In this document: positions 7,836 through 16,438 of the stretch, piece by piece
How positions within the stretch are numbered: position 1 is the first letter of the stretch
How the letters are laid out: each line of letters begins with the position of its first letter
Assembly (NCBI RefSeq): GCF_003368325.1
Contig: NZ_CP031467.1
Coordinates: 682,001 to 746,000, forward strand
DNA from: Paraburkholderia caffeinilytica
GTDB taxonomy: Bacteria > Pseudomonadota > Gammaproteobacteria > Burkholderiales > Burkholderiaceae
Reading direction: 5' to 3'
Length of the DNA stretch: 64,000 bases
Notes under the pieces: model-generated
Databases searched by the model: none
What the model saw: the letters and a program-made list of their open reading frames with translations, nothing else
What the model was told of the DNA's origin: nothing
Translations under genes and position numbers: made by a program

Positions 7836-8501
7836 TTACTCTCGCGTCCGTTCGACGCCGTGTTCGTTGATGGGCACAAAGATTGTTGACGTGCGTGGTT
7901 CGCGGTGCGGGCTATCGTTGATGAAGTCTCCGTTATCCAGCACGCTACCCACGACCGCGTAGGCAAGATGCGGCCTGTCCGGCACGCCAACGCCCGTAAC
8001 GATCCGTGCGCGCGATCCGTCCGCGTATTCTACGAAGTCACCGATACGCGCGGCCATGCTCAAACCTTCGACTTTGTAGCCACTCGTTGCATCTTTCAGT
8101 ACGCCCCCGCGTGGTGTCGTTGCACCTTTTACGGCGAATCGGTGCAGGGGTCCTGGCGGCGGGGGTACGTAGTCCGCATCGAATAGCCCTTCGATCTGCT
8201 CGCCTTCCGCTACGAAGATTCCCGCGTCTTCCCATATGGTAGAAATGATGTGATCGCCGTTGCTCAGACTGCTACCCACAAGCGCGGCGGGTCGGTGGTC
8301 AATCGTGGTCGCAAATCCGGCACCGTCCAAAATCACCGCCTCGCTACCGTCGCCAGACGTCACAACATCGCCAACGCGCGCGAGGGGAAGCCCGCAATAG
8401 GTATTTTCGGAGCCGCTTGTCACACATCCTCCGCGCTCGGTGCGTGCGCCGATCGTGGCGAGCCAATACGTTGTGCCTTTGCGCTTTTCCTGTTCCGACA
8501 T
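7836..8501 (-). CDS. Tandem PAAR domain protein
   Basis: A 221-residue protein with two PAAR-like repeats: residues about 15-85 (GARTERGGCVTSG, PLARVGD, LSNGDHI) and about 115-195 (GATTPRGG, SMAARIGD, LDNGDFI). Each repeat shows the glycine-rich turns and the xxARxGD motif of the family. A proline-rich linker (VPPPPGP) separates them. The start at 8501 follows AGGAGA at ideal spacing. It is the first gene of the leftward cassette. Two PAAR repeats in one chain are unusual because a single domain normally sits on one VgrG trimer. Function as a spike tip or adaptor is inferred. Confidence 0.8.
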   Translation of the reverse strand: MSEQEKRKGTTYWLATIGARTERGGCVTSGSENTYCGLPLARVGDVVTSGDGSEAVILDGAGFATTIDHRPAALVGSSLSNGDHIISTIWEDAGIFVAEGEQIEGLFDADYVPPPPGPLHRFAVKGATTPRGGVLKDATSGYKVEGLSMAARIGDFVEYADGSRARIVTGVGVPDRPHLAYAVVGSVLDNGDFINDSPHREPRTSTIFVPINEHGVERTRE

Positions 8502-8810
8502 TCCGGTGTCTCCTGTTCGGGATAGTTGAAAGGACGCCGGTCCGCCATTGACCGGCGCACACACGCGACCGCTGGGCCGTCGTGAGTTCAAAATCCTCGG
8601 TGGAAACGATCACCTGGCGATATCGGACAAGGATTAAAAAGGGCTCGGAAAATGCGCATTGCATGACATGCAGCGAAGTTTGATATTCGACAATTTGTGT
8701 CCAATATCGCGATTCATTCGGACGCTCGAACCGTGTCCCGAATATCTCGAGCCCGCGCAATGCGGGCTTTGTCGTTTCTGTGCCCGTCTGATCTCCTGGA
8801 GAGGCTCCCC
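8502..8810. other. Intergenic region between the PAAR operon and the prophage remnant
   Basis: This 309-bp gap must hold the promoter of the leftward PAAR operon, but no convincing -35/-10 pair stands out. Its right part carries a phage-style intergenic hairpin (listed separately) and the ribosome-binding site of the first remnant gene. Confidence 0.5.
8750..8770 (+). terminator. Phage-type intergenic terminator hairpin
   Basis: AGCCCGC (8750-8756), a 5-nt loop and GCGGGCT (8762-8768) followed by TT form a compact hairpin directly upstream of the remnant gene with its own CTGGAGAGG ribosome-binding site, as is common between tail genes of Burkholderia prophages. Confidence 0.55.
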
Positions 8811-9184
8811 ATGCGCGACCTGTACGCCAGTTACGCCACCGCCTTGCGTGATGCTCTGCGCCACGCCATCGAGTGCGGCGGCAAGTCCTCGTTAGAGCGT
8901 GCCCCACCAGGGCGTGCGGTCCGCTTCCACGCTCACAGGCAGCGATGCGACCGCGCACGCGAAGGAAACAGCGGTAAGCCTCACTGAACGCTGCGGTGTG
9001 AACCGGCATACCGTGACGGCGCACGTCGCGATCATCGAAAAGGATCTGGTTGGCATCCGGCAGAACGCCGGACGGCGATCATGCGAGTGTGCGCATTGAT
9101 GCGCTCCTGCGCGGGGTGGGTATCGTCGTCGATGCCGACAGGGACACGACGGTCCCCGCGAACGACGCGGCGCAGGCGGCATAA
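8811..9184 (+). pseudogene. Frameshifted phage gene remnant
   Basis: Coding-like sequence runs through three frames. It begins with MRDLYASYATALRDALRHAIE at 8811 after a good ribosome-binding site, continues from about 8900 in the next frame (GSDATAHAKETAVSLTERCG, then VNRHTVTAHVAIIEKDLVGIRQ), and ends from about 9063 in the third frame (DGDHASVRIDALLRGVGI to QAA-stop at 9182-9184). The stop abuts the next phage gene by one base. At least two frameshifts break it. I do not recognise the family; the middle part could form a helix-turn-helix. Position upstream of a tail-protein-Z-like gene points to a phage structural or assembly role. Confidence 0.6.
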
Positions 9185-9185
9185 G

Positions 9186-9758
9186 ATGGCCGGGCTCGAT
9201 CTGAGCGTAGACAGACGCGCAATTACGACAGGCGTACGTCTCAAACCAAAGGACGAAATACGCGCGATCGTGCGGGCGCTCAACAGGACCGCCTCGCAGG
9301 CCCACACAGATGCCACGCGTGCGGTTCGCGCGAACGGCTACAACATCGAGGCAAGCGCAATCAGGCGCTCATTCTCGATCGAACGCGCTACGCCCTCGCG
9401 GCTTTCGATAACACTGCGTGCGACGGGTGCCCCCATGGCGCTCATCAACTACGACGAGACGCAGACAAGGTAAGGTGTAACGATGCGCGTGAAGAACGGC
9501 CGCAAGCTGCTACGCCACGCGTTCATTGCGACCATGCCAAATGGCCATAGGGATATCTTCAAGCGCGAAGGCTCGGGACACCAGCGTGTAACGAAAAAAG
9601 GCCGATCGTATATGAGCGGCCTTCCCATTCGCTCACTTTACGGGTCTTCGATACCGGATGCGTTGACGAACGACATCGTATAGAAAACACTCGCGCAGAC
9701 TATCGGCGACAAGTATCCCGCGATTCTCGCGCATGAATTTGCATGGCGTGAAAAATAG
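9186..9758 (+). pseudogene. Prophage minor tail protein Z-like pseudogene
   Basis: One frame reads through from ATG 9186 (MAGLDLSVDRRAITTGV) to TAG 9756-9758, interrupted only by TAA at 9471-9473 and TAG at 9681-9683. Continuous similarity-like text crosses both stops: ALNRTASQAHTDATRAVRANG, NGRKLLRHAFIATMPNGH, then KTLAQTIGDKYPAILAHEF. This pattern is that of lambda-like minor tail protein Z (GpZ). Both stops could be single C-to-T changes of Gln codons. An intact product would be about 190 residues. The call of GpZ is from family memory. Confidence 0.7.
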
Positions 9759-9760
9759 CG

Positions 9761-10156
9761 TCAGTGGCTGGCCGCGCTCATGCTCCGGCCGCGCGGTCGA
9801 TTGGTGGATGCCTTGGCTTGCTGCAGAATATCTGCCCGTACCTTGGGGTCGAGCAGACAAACGGTATCGGTCACGACCAGAGAAAACGCCACGTCATAGG
9901 CTTCGGCCTAGGCTCTGTAATTTTCTGCCGAATCGGCAAGCGCACTCGCCAGAAGCCCATAGTCGCTCTGGTGCTTTTTGCCGGTGGGCATGTACGTCTG
10001 GATCGTTCTTGCCAGGGCGGCGAGATTGGCGAATTGCGCCTGATGCCGCGCGATCAACGCGGCGGCTTCCTTTGCTACGCGCCTAACATCTAGTTCTTTG
10101 AGGGTGTAAGTGCCGCGGGGTTTGCGGGTGTGAGAGGCTTGGACCGATTTTGTCAT
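9761..10156 (-). pseudogene. Unknown phage-associated gene with internal amber codon
   Basis: From ATG 10156 the frame encodes 82 residues (MTKSVQASHTRKPRGTYTLK and a helical middle), hits TAG at 9910-9908, and continues in the same frame for 48 more protein-like codons (AEAYDVAFSLVVTDTVCLLD, then RADILQQAK) to TGA at 9763-9761. A CAG-to-TAG change would explain it. The intact product would be 131 residues. The gene is convergent with the tail Z pseudogene with a two-base gap. GGAAA lies upstream of the start; the open frame also extends through the structured leader to 10435. Family not recognised. Confidence 0.55.
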
Positions 10157-10242
10157 GGTGCGATTTCCGGTGTGTTCCTGAATCGCCCGACACTCGCTAA
10201 CAGACGGGGTGAGCGGGCACATGGCAAAGTTGGCGGACCGGT

Positions 10243-10400
10243 TGTTGTCCCATCCAGGCAGACGCTCGCGCGTCTCCTTGCCAAGGCCCGCCCATTGAAA
10301 AATATAGGCGTGCGACGACAGTCCCGCACCCTTTCGGGCGCGGGAGGGACAACAGGACCAGGCCGCCAAGCCTGGGCCGCCGTTGTTTGCGGCGGCAACG
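10243..10400 (-). ncRNA. Structured leader resembling C4/P4-immunity antisense RNA
   Basis: Read on the minus strand, a segment TGTTGTCCC (10354-10346) is followed by a GC-rich hairpin with a GAAA tetraloop (9-bp stem, 10344-10323, one G-T pair), then about 70 bases later by the exact complement GGGACAACA (10251-10243), close to the downstream gene. A second hairpin (7-bp stem around CCGCCG/CGGCGG) lies near 10380-10400. A small hairpin RNA able to pair with a leader segment before a phage gene is the layout of C4 antisense RNA in P1/P7 and of P4 immunity. The assignment is by architecture, not by a covariance-model match. Confidence 0.35.
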
Positions 10401-10691
10401 GCGAATGTGTAGCGCGTCCGTTTCGAACTGAGCAACTAGCCAGGCCAATCGGAAAATTCCCGGTTTCGTTCCGACGTTTCGCCACTATCGGCACCTGTCT
10501 CATGCGATCGAACGTTTGCGCATCGACCAATCCCGACTGCCGTTGCGAACAGAATGAACCAAAGTTAACATCGGCGCCGACTGTTTATAAGCGATCGCCA
10601 TCAAATCTGCTCACGAAGATGTTGGGAATCCTGAGGCTTATGGAAGTAGTGTGGAGAATGTTGCGGTGGGTGTGGAGGATCAACGGACAAC

Positions 10692-10715
10692 AAAAAACCC
10701 GCACAGGGCGGGTTT
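10692..10715 (-). terminator. Intrinsic terminator downstream of tRNA-fMet
   Basis: On the minus strand an 8-bp stem (10715-10708 with 10702-10695) with a 5-nt loop runs into a T-tract (10697-10692). It lies 114 bp beyond the tRNA 3' end and would end the tRNA transcript. Confidence 0.75.
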
Positions 10716-10828
10716 CAGTTCGGGACATACTCGCATAAAATGCGCCGCGATTGTCCTGAGAATGTACTAACAACGAATCGGGACGATTTCAGATCACACA
10801 CGAAGTCGACTAGAAGCGTTGATGCACT

Positions 10829-10905
<77 letters not shown>

Positions 10906-11018
10906 TCAGAGAAAAGCGATTGTATAGGGACGCTCGCAAGACGTCAAACAATCGGGTGAAATAATTTCAGACGAGGCGCAGCGCGTGGTCGCGCGCATGC
11001 CGCAAATGAGCGAACAAC

Positions 11019-11306
11019 TCAGAGATCCGCGACCGTCGCGCCGTCCACTTTGCCGTCGATGATGTCCTCGCCGTACTGGCTCGCGCTGCGTTTCGCGACG
11101 CCGAAATCGGAGAACGTGGACGGCAGCACGAGACGAAATACGCGGCTTGCCTTCGAGCCGCTGATGGCGCCCGGCCGGCACACGCGCACCGCCACGTCGT
11201 AACCTTCGGCGTGACGTTTGTGACCGTCGAACTTGTCGAACTGCCGCGAAAACACCAGCGGATGCACTTCGAAGTCCTTATAAAGGGCTGGATAAAGTTG
11301 GGCCAT
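11019..11306 (-). CDS. Conserved hypothetical protein, 95 aa
   Basis: A 95-residue soluble, basic protein starting MAQLYPALYKDFEVH, with GAGGA seven bases before the ATG. It has no signal peptide, membrane segment or recognised motif. The text HAEGYDVAVRVCRPGA and a Ser/Gly-rich end are coherent and the codon use matches neighbouring genes, so it is probably real. It is monocistronic, between tRNA-fMet and xthA. I do not recognise a function. Confidence 0.7.
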   Translation of the reverse strand: MAQLYPALYKDFEVHPLVFSRQFDKFDGHKRHAEGYDVAVRVCRPGAISGSKASRVFRLVLPSTFSDFGVAKRSASQYGEDIIDGKVDGATVADL

Positions 11307-11477
11307 GATGCATCCTCGATGTGCGTAAATATGATCCCACTATACGCCGCGGCATGACGGCGGCACGCTTTTATTTTTTCACGGCCGCCGAGGCAATTTT
11401 CACCGTCGCTCGCCTCGCGCGATAAGATGCGGGACTATCGGAATCGACTCGATGCCCAGCAAGAATGTGAGAACTTC

Positions 11478-12254
11478 ATGAAAATCGCCACGTGGAACGT
11501 CAACTCCCTCAAGGTCCGCCTGCAACACGTCATCGACTGGCTCGAAACCAGTCATACCGATGTGCTGTGCCTGCAGGAATTGAAGCTGACCGACGACAAA
11601 TTCCCCCGCGCCGAACTCGAAGAAAAAGGTTACCGAAGCTGGTTCGCCGGCCAGAAGACCTACAACGGCGTCGGCATCCTGGTGCGCGAAGGCCTGAACG
11701 TCGACGAAAGCAGCATCGTGCGCAACATCCCCGGCTTCGAAGATCCGCAGCAACGCGTGATCGCCGCGACCGTCGAGGGCGTGCGGATCATCTCCGCCTA
11801 TTTCCCGAACGGCCAGGCGCCGGGCACCGACAAATTCGCCTACAAGCTGAACTGGCTCGCCGCCCTGCACGACTGGATCGCGAGCGAAATGGCGATCTAT
11901 CCGAAACTCGCGCTGCTCGGCGACTACAACATCGCGCCGGAAGATCGCGACGTGCACGATCCGAAAGCGTGGGAAGGCCAGAATCTGGTGTCGCCCGAAG
12001 AGCGCGCCGAGTTCGTGCGGCTGATCGGACTCGGCCTCCTCGACGCGTTCCGTCAGTTCGAGCAGCCGGAGAAGATTTATTCGTGGTGGGACTACCGGAT
12101 GATGGCGTTCCGCCGCAACGCGGGGCTGCGCATCGACCATATCCTGCTGTCGAAGACCCTTGCTGAAATCTGCTCGTCGTGCGATGTCGACAAGGTGCCG
12201 CGCAAATGGGAGCAGCCGTCGGACCACGCGCCGGTCGTCGCGCAGATCGGCTGA
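11478..12254 (+). CDS. xthA: Exodeoxyribonuclease III
   Basis: A 258-residue AP endonuclease and 3'-5' exonuclease of base-excision repair. Family motifs are in order: WNVNSLKVR at the N-terminus, the metal-binding Glu in LCLQELK, YNGVGI, the GDYNIAPEDRDVHDP catalytic segment, and the C-terminal SDHAPV with the catalytic His. The ATG at 11478 is chosen over the upstream 11427 start because MKIATWNVN is the family N-terminus. The gene is convergent with the prolyl oligopeptidase gene. Confidence 0.96.
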   Translation: MKIATWNVNSLKVRLQHVIDWLETSHTDVLCLQELKLTDDKFPRAELEEKGYRSWFAGQKTYNGVGILVREGLNVDESSIVRNIPGFEDPQQRVIAATVEGVRIISAYFPNGQAPGTDKFAYKLNWLAALHDWIASEMAIYPKLALLGDYNIAPEDRDVHDPKAWEGQNLVSPEERAEFVRLIGLGLLDAFRQFEQPEKIYSWWDYRMMAFRRNAGLRIDHILLSKTLAEICSSCDVDKVPRKWEQPSDHAPVVAQIG

Positions 12255-12323
12255 ACCACGCCGCACGCATGACCTCGTGCGGCGCTCTCGACGCAATGCG
12301 AACGCAGCGGCGGCCGGCCGGCC

Positions 12324-12350
12324 GGCCGGCTTCAAAAGCCTACGCCGGCC
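12324..12350. terminator. Hairpin between convergent xthA and prolyl oligopeptidase genes
   Basis: GGCCGGC (12324-12330) and GCCGGCC (12344-12350) enclose a 13-nt loop and overlap the stop codon of the opposing gene. The left arm is the end of a short GGCC tandem run (12312-12330). No T-run follows. Confidence 0.4.
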
Positions 12351-14667
12351 CGTTTAAACAGCGCCACAGGAATTCGAACACCATCGCATCATGCCCGGCC
12401 TGCTCCAGCTCATCGGAGCCGCCGTGGCCGCCTTCCGTGTTCTCCCGATACCAGACCCTTGCCGCGCCCAGTGCCTGCATGCGCGCGGCCATCTTGCGCG
12501 CGTGTGCGGGATGCACACGGTCGTCGGCAGTAGACGTGGTGAACAGCACGGGCGGATACGCCACGCCCGAACTCACGCGGTGATAGGGTGAGTAAGCGGC
12601 CAGCACGCGTGCCGCGTCAGGGTCGTCGGGGTCGCCGTATTCGTCGATCCACGATGCGCCTGCGTGCAGCAGGTGATAGCGGCTCATGTCGAGTAGCGGC
12701 ACTTCGCACACCACGGCGCCGAACAACTCGGGACGCTGCACCATGCACGCCGCGACCAGCAGGCCGCCATTGCTGCCACCCTGAATGCCGAGTTGCGCGG
12801 CACGGGTCACACCTGTGCTGATGAGCGCCTCAGCCACCGCGATGAAATCGTCGAACGAGCGCTGCCGATGCTCGCCCTGCGCCGCCGTATGCCACTGCGT
12901 GCCGAACTCGCCGCCGCCGCGAATATGCGCCACCACGTACACCCCACCCCGCTCCAGCCAGCCGATGCCCGGCCCGGTCAGATAACCGGGCAGCAGCGGG
13001 ATCGCGAAGCCGCCGTAACCGTTGAGCAGGCAGGGGCGCGTTTGTTCGGGTGGGTGCTTGTGCGTTTGTTCCTGCGTTTGTTCCTGCGTTTGTTCGCGCA
13101 TCCGCTGCTTCGCCTGCGCTGTCTGCTCTTGCGCAGTTTGCTGTGTAACCCGGGGGCCGATCACGGTGTACGGCACCCGCGTGCCGTCCGCGGACACCGC
13201 GTGTCCATGCGTCACCGCGAACGGCGTCGCATCGAACTGAGTCGGCCAGCGATCGAGCAACGTCCAATCAGTCAGGTCATTCTGGGCAAGATCGCTAAGC
13301 CAGTACGCCGGCGGCTGCAAATAGTCGTCGGTATCGACGAACACCTCGTCGTTCAGCGTCGGCTCGACAGGTGAGACATCGGCTTGCACATCGTCACGCG
13401 ACGGAAAGAGACGGTGATGCCAGTGCCAGGTTTGATCGGCCGCTTGCGACGGGACCCACAGCGAGGTTCTGCTCTGCACATTGTCCAGGTACGACACGAT
13501 CAGGTGATTGCGCGTGTGTGTCCACTCGCAGGCGGAGGTTTGCGATGTCGGCGTGAAAAGCGGCACCACGTCGCGCTCGCCGCGCAAGAATGCCGCTTCG
13601 CGGATCGCCAGCAACGCGCCGCCAGGATAGCGCACTCCGTTGCAGTCCCAATCGAGGCGTGGCTCGAGCAGCAGCCAACCCTGCCAGCCGCCGACCGCGA
13701 CATGCGACGGCACGTCGTATCGCAGCCAGGCGCCGGTGCCATTGGCAGCACTGCCTGCATTAGCTGCGCTGCCTGTACTGGCTGCATTGACTGCACTAGC
13801 CGAATCAGGCCCATCGGCCGCACGCGCCACACCGGTGGCGTCGGCACCGCCCACAGCCCCATTGCCGCTATCGAGGTAATACGTCTGCGAATCGAAGAAA
13901 TCGACGCTGCTCACCACCGTGTGGCGCTGCTCGATCGGATCGTAGTGGGCCTCCACACCGATATCGCCAAACGCCCCCTTGAAGACCACCGGCGCGTCAG
14001 ACAGTGCGCTGCCCCGCGTCCAGCGACGCACCTCGCGCGGATAGCCGGAGCGCGTCAGCGTCTTGCGGCCGTTGTCCCAGCCGACGTAAAGCGTATCCCG
14101 GTCGATCCACGAAGCCGTGTGCTTGCCGGCCTTCGAGATCACGAAGCCATCGTCGACAAAACGTTGCGCGTCGATGTCGAACTCGCGTACAACCAGCGCA
14201 TCCGAGCCGCCCGGCGACAGCGTGACCAGCGCGCGGTCGCCATCCGGATAGAGAATGTCGAGTTCGGCAACGACCCACGGCGTGCCTTCCGCTGCACCGA
14301 GCGCGTCGAAGTCGAGCAGGTTCTGCCAGACCGGTGCGCCACTGCGCCAGGCCGCCCACGTCGTGCGCCGCCAGATGCCTTTGGGATTGCGCTCGTCCTG
14401 CCACAGGTCGTAGGCCCACTCCTTCCAGCGATCGGGAATGACCGGACGCTCGCGCGGCAGATAAGCGTCGGCAAGCCGCTGTTCGAGCGACTCGAATGCC
14501 GCGCTGCTGCACCACGCAGCGCGCGTGCGGACGTTCTGCGCTTCGACCCACGCGAGCGCTTCAGGGTCGTCGAGCGCTTCGAGCGACAGAAAGGGATCGG
14601 GGGAAAGCGGCCAGGAGAAAGGGGCGGAAGAAACGGGGGAATCGGGAGAAGCAGAAGAATCGGGCAT
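12340..14667 (-). CDS. Prolyl oligopeptidase family serine peptidase (S9A)
   Basis: A 775-residue peptidase with an N-terminal seven-bladed propeller and a C-terminal alpha/beta-hydrolase domain. The nucleophile is Ser632 in GGSNGG; Asp lies in STADDRVHP and His in EGGHGG near the C-terminus. The N-terminus DPEALAWVEAQN is typical. There is no signal peptide, so it is probably cytosolic. Two low-complexity insertions stand out: an Ala/Ser/Gly/Asn-rich run near residues 265-310 and a Gln/Thr/Glu run near 512-545 encoded by a 12-bp tandem repeat. No clear Shine-Dalgarno precedes ATG 14667, but the family sequence starts only about 25 residues downstream. Confidence 0.9.
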   Translation of the reverse strand: MPDSSASPDSPVSSAPFSWPLSPDPFLSLEALDDPEALAWVEAQNVRTRAAWCSSAAFESLEQRLADAYLPRERPVIPDRWKEWAYDLWQDERNPKGIWRRTTWAAWRSGAPVWQNLLDFDALGAAEGTPWVVAELDILYPDGDRALVTLSPGGSDALVVREFDIDAQRFVDDGFVISKAGKHTASWIDRDTLYVGWDNGRKTLTRSGYPREVRRWTRGSALSDAPVVFKGAFGDIGVEAHYDPIEQRHTVVSSVDFFDSQTYYLDSGNGAVGGADATGVARAADGPDSASAVNAASTGSAANAGSAANGTGAWLRYDVPSHVAVGGWQGWLLLEPRLDWDCNGVRYPGGALLAIREAAFLRGERDVVPLFTPTSQTSACEWTHTRNHLIVSYLDNVQSRTSLWVPSQAADQTWHWHHRLFPSRDDVQADVSPVEPTLNDEVFVDTDDYLQPPAYWLSDLAQNDLTDWTLLDRWPTQFDATPFAVTHGHAVSADGTRVPYTVIGPRVTQQTAQEQTAQAKQRMREQTQEQTQEQTHKHPPEQTRPCLLNGYGGFAIPLLPGYLTGPGIGWLERGGVYVVAHIRGGGEFGTQWHTAAQGEHRQRSFDDFIAVAEALISTGVTRAAQLGIQGGSNGGLLVAACMVQRPELFGAVVCEVPLLDMSRYHLLHAGASWIDEYGDPDDPDAARVLAAYSPYHRVSSGVAYPPVLFTTSTADDRVHPAHARKMAARMQALGAARVWYRENTEGGHGGSDELEQAGHDAMVFEFLWRCLNGPA
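13061..13096 (-). repeat. 12-bp in-frame tandem repeat inside the peptidase gene
   Basis: Three copies of TGCGTTTGTTCC (the last with one change) encode a repeating QTQE-type run. The unit keeps frame, so copy-number change would only alter insert length. Confidence 0.9.
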
Positions 14668-14833
14668 CGTCGGCTGTCGAATGAAAACAGCGTCGATTAT
14701 GCCTTGCGGGAGCCCGAGGGCCTTTGACGCTGCGCGCCGGAGCCGCCGACGGTGCAGCCGACGAAGCTGTCCATGCGGCGAGGCCTACGCGGCTGTCAGG
14801 CGTCGCCCTAACGGGACAGCCTGAGCAACAACC

Positions 14834-14861
14834 GGCGGGGCGGCTGACAAGCCGCCCCGCC
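14834..14861. terminator. Hairpin terminator downstream of ntrC
   Basis: A perfect 12-bp GC-rich stem (14834-14845 with 14850-14861) with a GACA loop lies 15 bp after the ntrC stop. There is no T-run. Confidence 0.6.
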
Positions 14862-14875
14862 AGACCCCGCCAACC

Positions 14876-16393
14876 TCACGGCTCGAGATTGAGCTCCTGA
14901 ATCTTGCGCGTAATCGTATTGCGGCCAATGCCGAGCCGCTCCGCCGCCTCCACCTTGCGTCCGCGCGTGAAATCCAGCGCCTCGCGAATCACCGCCGCTT
15001 CGAAACGGCGCGCGAGTTCGTCCATTACGTCGGCCGCATTCTCGCGCAACATCCGCGCGACTTCGGTGCGCAAGCCGCCTTCCCAGGCGGCGACGGTGGT
15101 CGCAACGAGCATGCCGGCGGCGCCAGCCGGATGCGTGGCCGCGCTGGTTCCGTTGATCGGCGCGCCGCCGGCGAGCCCTGCCTCACCGGCGCCGACCGCC
15201 CCGCCTCCGCCGCCCGCGAGATCGGCCACACCGGCTTGGGTGGGACCCAGATCGGGCGGCAGGTCCTTGATCTCGATGGTCTGCGCCGGCGCCATCACCG
15301 TGAGCCAGTTCGCCAGATTCTCCAGTTGGCGCACATTGCCCGGAAACGGCAGCGATGCCAGATAGGCGAGCGCCTCTTCGGACACGCGCTTTGGCTCCAC
15401 GCCCAGATCGCGTGCACTCTTTTGCAGGAAGTGGCGCGTGAGCAGCGGAATGTCTTCGCTGCGCTCGCGCAAGGCCGGCAAGCGCAAGCGGATCACATTG
15501 AGCCGGTGATACAAGTCCTCGCGGAACAAGCCCTGACGCACGCGCGATTCGAGATTCTGGTGCGTCGCGGCAATCACGCGCACATTGGCGCGCAGCGGAT
15601 TGTGGCCGCCGACGCGATAGAACTGGCCGTCCGACAGCACACGCAACAGACGCGTCTGCAGATCGAATGGCATATCGCCGATTTCATCGAGAAACAGCGT
15701 GCCGTTCTCAGCCTGCTCGAAGCGCCCCTGGCGCATGGCCTGAGCGCCGGTGAACGCACCCCGCTCGTGACCGAACAGTTCGGATTCCAGCAGATCCTTC
15801 GGAATCGCCGCAGTGTTCAGCGCGATGAAGGGACCGTTCGCGCGTGGGCTATGTCGGTGCAACGCACGCGCGACCAGTTCCTTCCCGGTGCCTGATTCGC
15901 CGGTAATGAGCACGGTGGCCGCGGAATGCGACAGCCGGCCGATCGCGCGAAACATGTCCTGCATTGCCGGCGCCTGGCCGAGCATTTCCGGTGCATCGGC
16001 GACACGGTCGTCCCACGTCTGTTCGCCGCGCATGCTTTCGTCGACCGCGCGACGGATCAGCTCGACCGCCTTGTCGACGTCGAACGGTTTGGCGAGGTAT
16101 TCGAAAGCACCGCCCTGGAATGCGGCGACCGCGCTGTCCAGGTCCGAGAACGCCGTCATGATGATGACGGGCAAGCCCGGCACCTTGTCACGGACGGTTT
16201 GCAGCAATTCGAGGCCGGAACCGCCCGGCATCCTGATGTCGGACACCAGTACCTGAGGGCTGTCGTGATCGAGCGCCGCGGAAGCCTCGCGCACGTTCGC
16301 GAAGCTGCGTGTCGCGAAGTTTTCGCGGGCGAGCGCTTTTTCGAGCACCCAGCGAATCGATTGATCGTCGTCTACTATCCAGATCGGCTTCAT
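14876..16393 (-). CDS. ntrC: NtrC nitrogen regulation response regulator
   Basis: A 505-residue sigma-54 activator. The receiver domain has the phospho-acceptor Asp52 ([11 protein letters not shown]). The AAA+ domain shows Walker A GESGTGKE, the sigma-54-contacting GAFTGA loop and Walker B LFLDEIGD. The C-terminal Fis-type helix-turn-helix contains [20 protein letters not shown] Gly/Ala-rich linker of about 60 residues between AAA+ and DNA-binding domains makes the protein slightly longer than E. coli NtrC. It is the last gene of glnA-ntrB-ntrC, 45 bp after ntrB, and would activate glnA and other nitrogen genes under nitrogen limitation. Confidence 0.97.
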   Translation of the reverse strand: MKPIWIVDDDQSIRWVLEKALARENFATRSFANVREASAALDHDSPQVLVSDIRMPGGSGLELLQTVRDKVPGLPVIIMTAFSDLDSAVAAFQGGAFEYLAKPFDVDKAVELIRRAVDESMRGEQTWDDRVADAPEMLGQAPAMQDMFRAIGRLSHSAATVLITGESGTGKELVARALHRHSPRANGPFIALNTAAIPKDLLESELFGHERGAFTGAQAMRQGRFEQAENGTLFLDEIGDMPFDLQTRLLRVLSDGQFYRVGGHNPLRANVRVIAATHQNLESRVRQGLFREDLYHRLNVIRLRLPALRERSEDIPLLTRHFLQKSARDLGVEPKRVSEEALAYLASLPFPGNVRQLENLANWLTVMAPAQTIEIKDLPPDLGPTQAGVADLAGGGGGAVGAGEAGLAGGAPINGTSAATHPAGAAGMLVATTVAAWEGGLRTEVARMLRENAADVMDELARRFEAAVIREALDFTRGRKVEAAERLGIGRNTITRKIQELNLEP

Positions 16394-16438
16394 ATAGGTC
16401 GGTCAGAAGTCTTGAGAGGCCTTGAGAGGCGTTTGGTG

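Larger units (their letters stand above)
10157..10828. other. Long non-coding stretch, prophage leader to tRNA
   Basis: This 670-bp stretch has no convincing gene beyond the possible leader peptide frame running from 10435. The left 250 bp hold the structured RNA candidate; 10692-10715 hold an intrinsic terminator; 10440-10690 is mildly AT-richer with nothing recognisable. Confidence 0.5.

Noticed and set aside
9186..9758. Amber-to-glutamine recoded phage gene
   Set aside because: One of the two internal stops is TAA and the upstream gene also has frameshifts, so decay is the simpler explanation.
12312..12330. GGCC tandem run as a regulatory element
   Set aside because: It is short, lies between convergent genes, and is adequately explained as part of a terminator-like hairpin.
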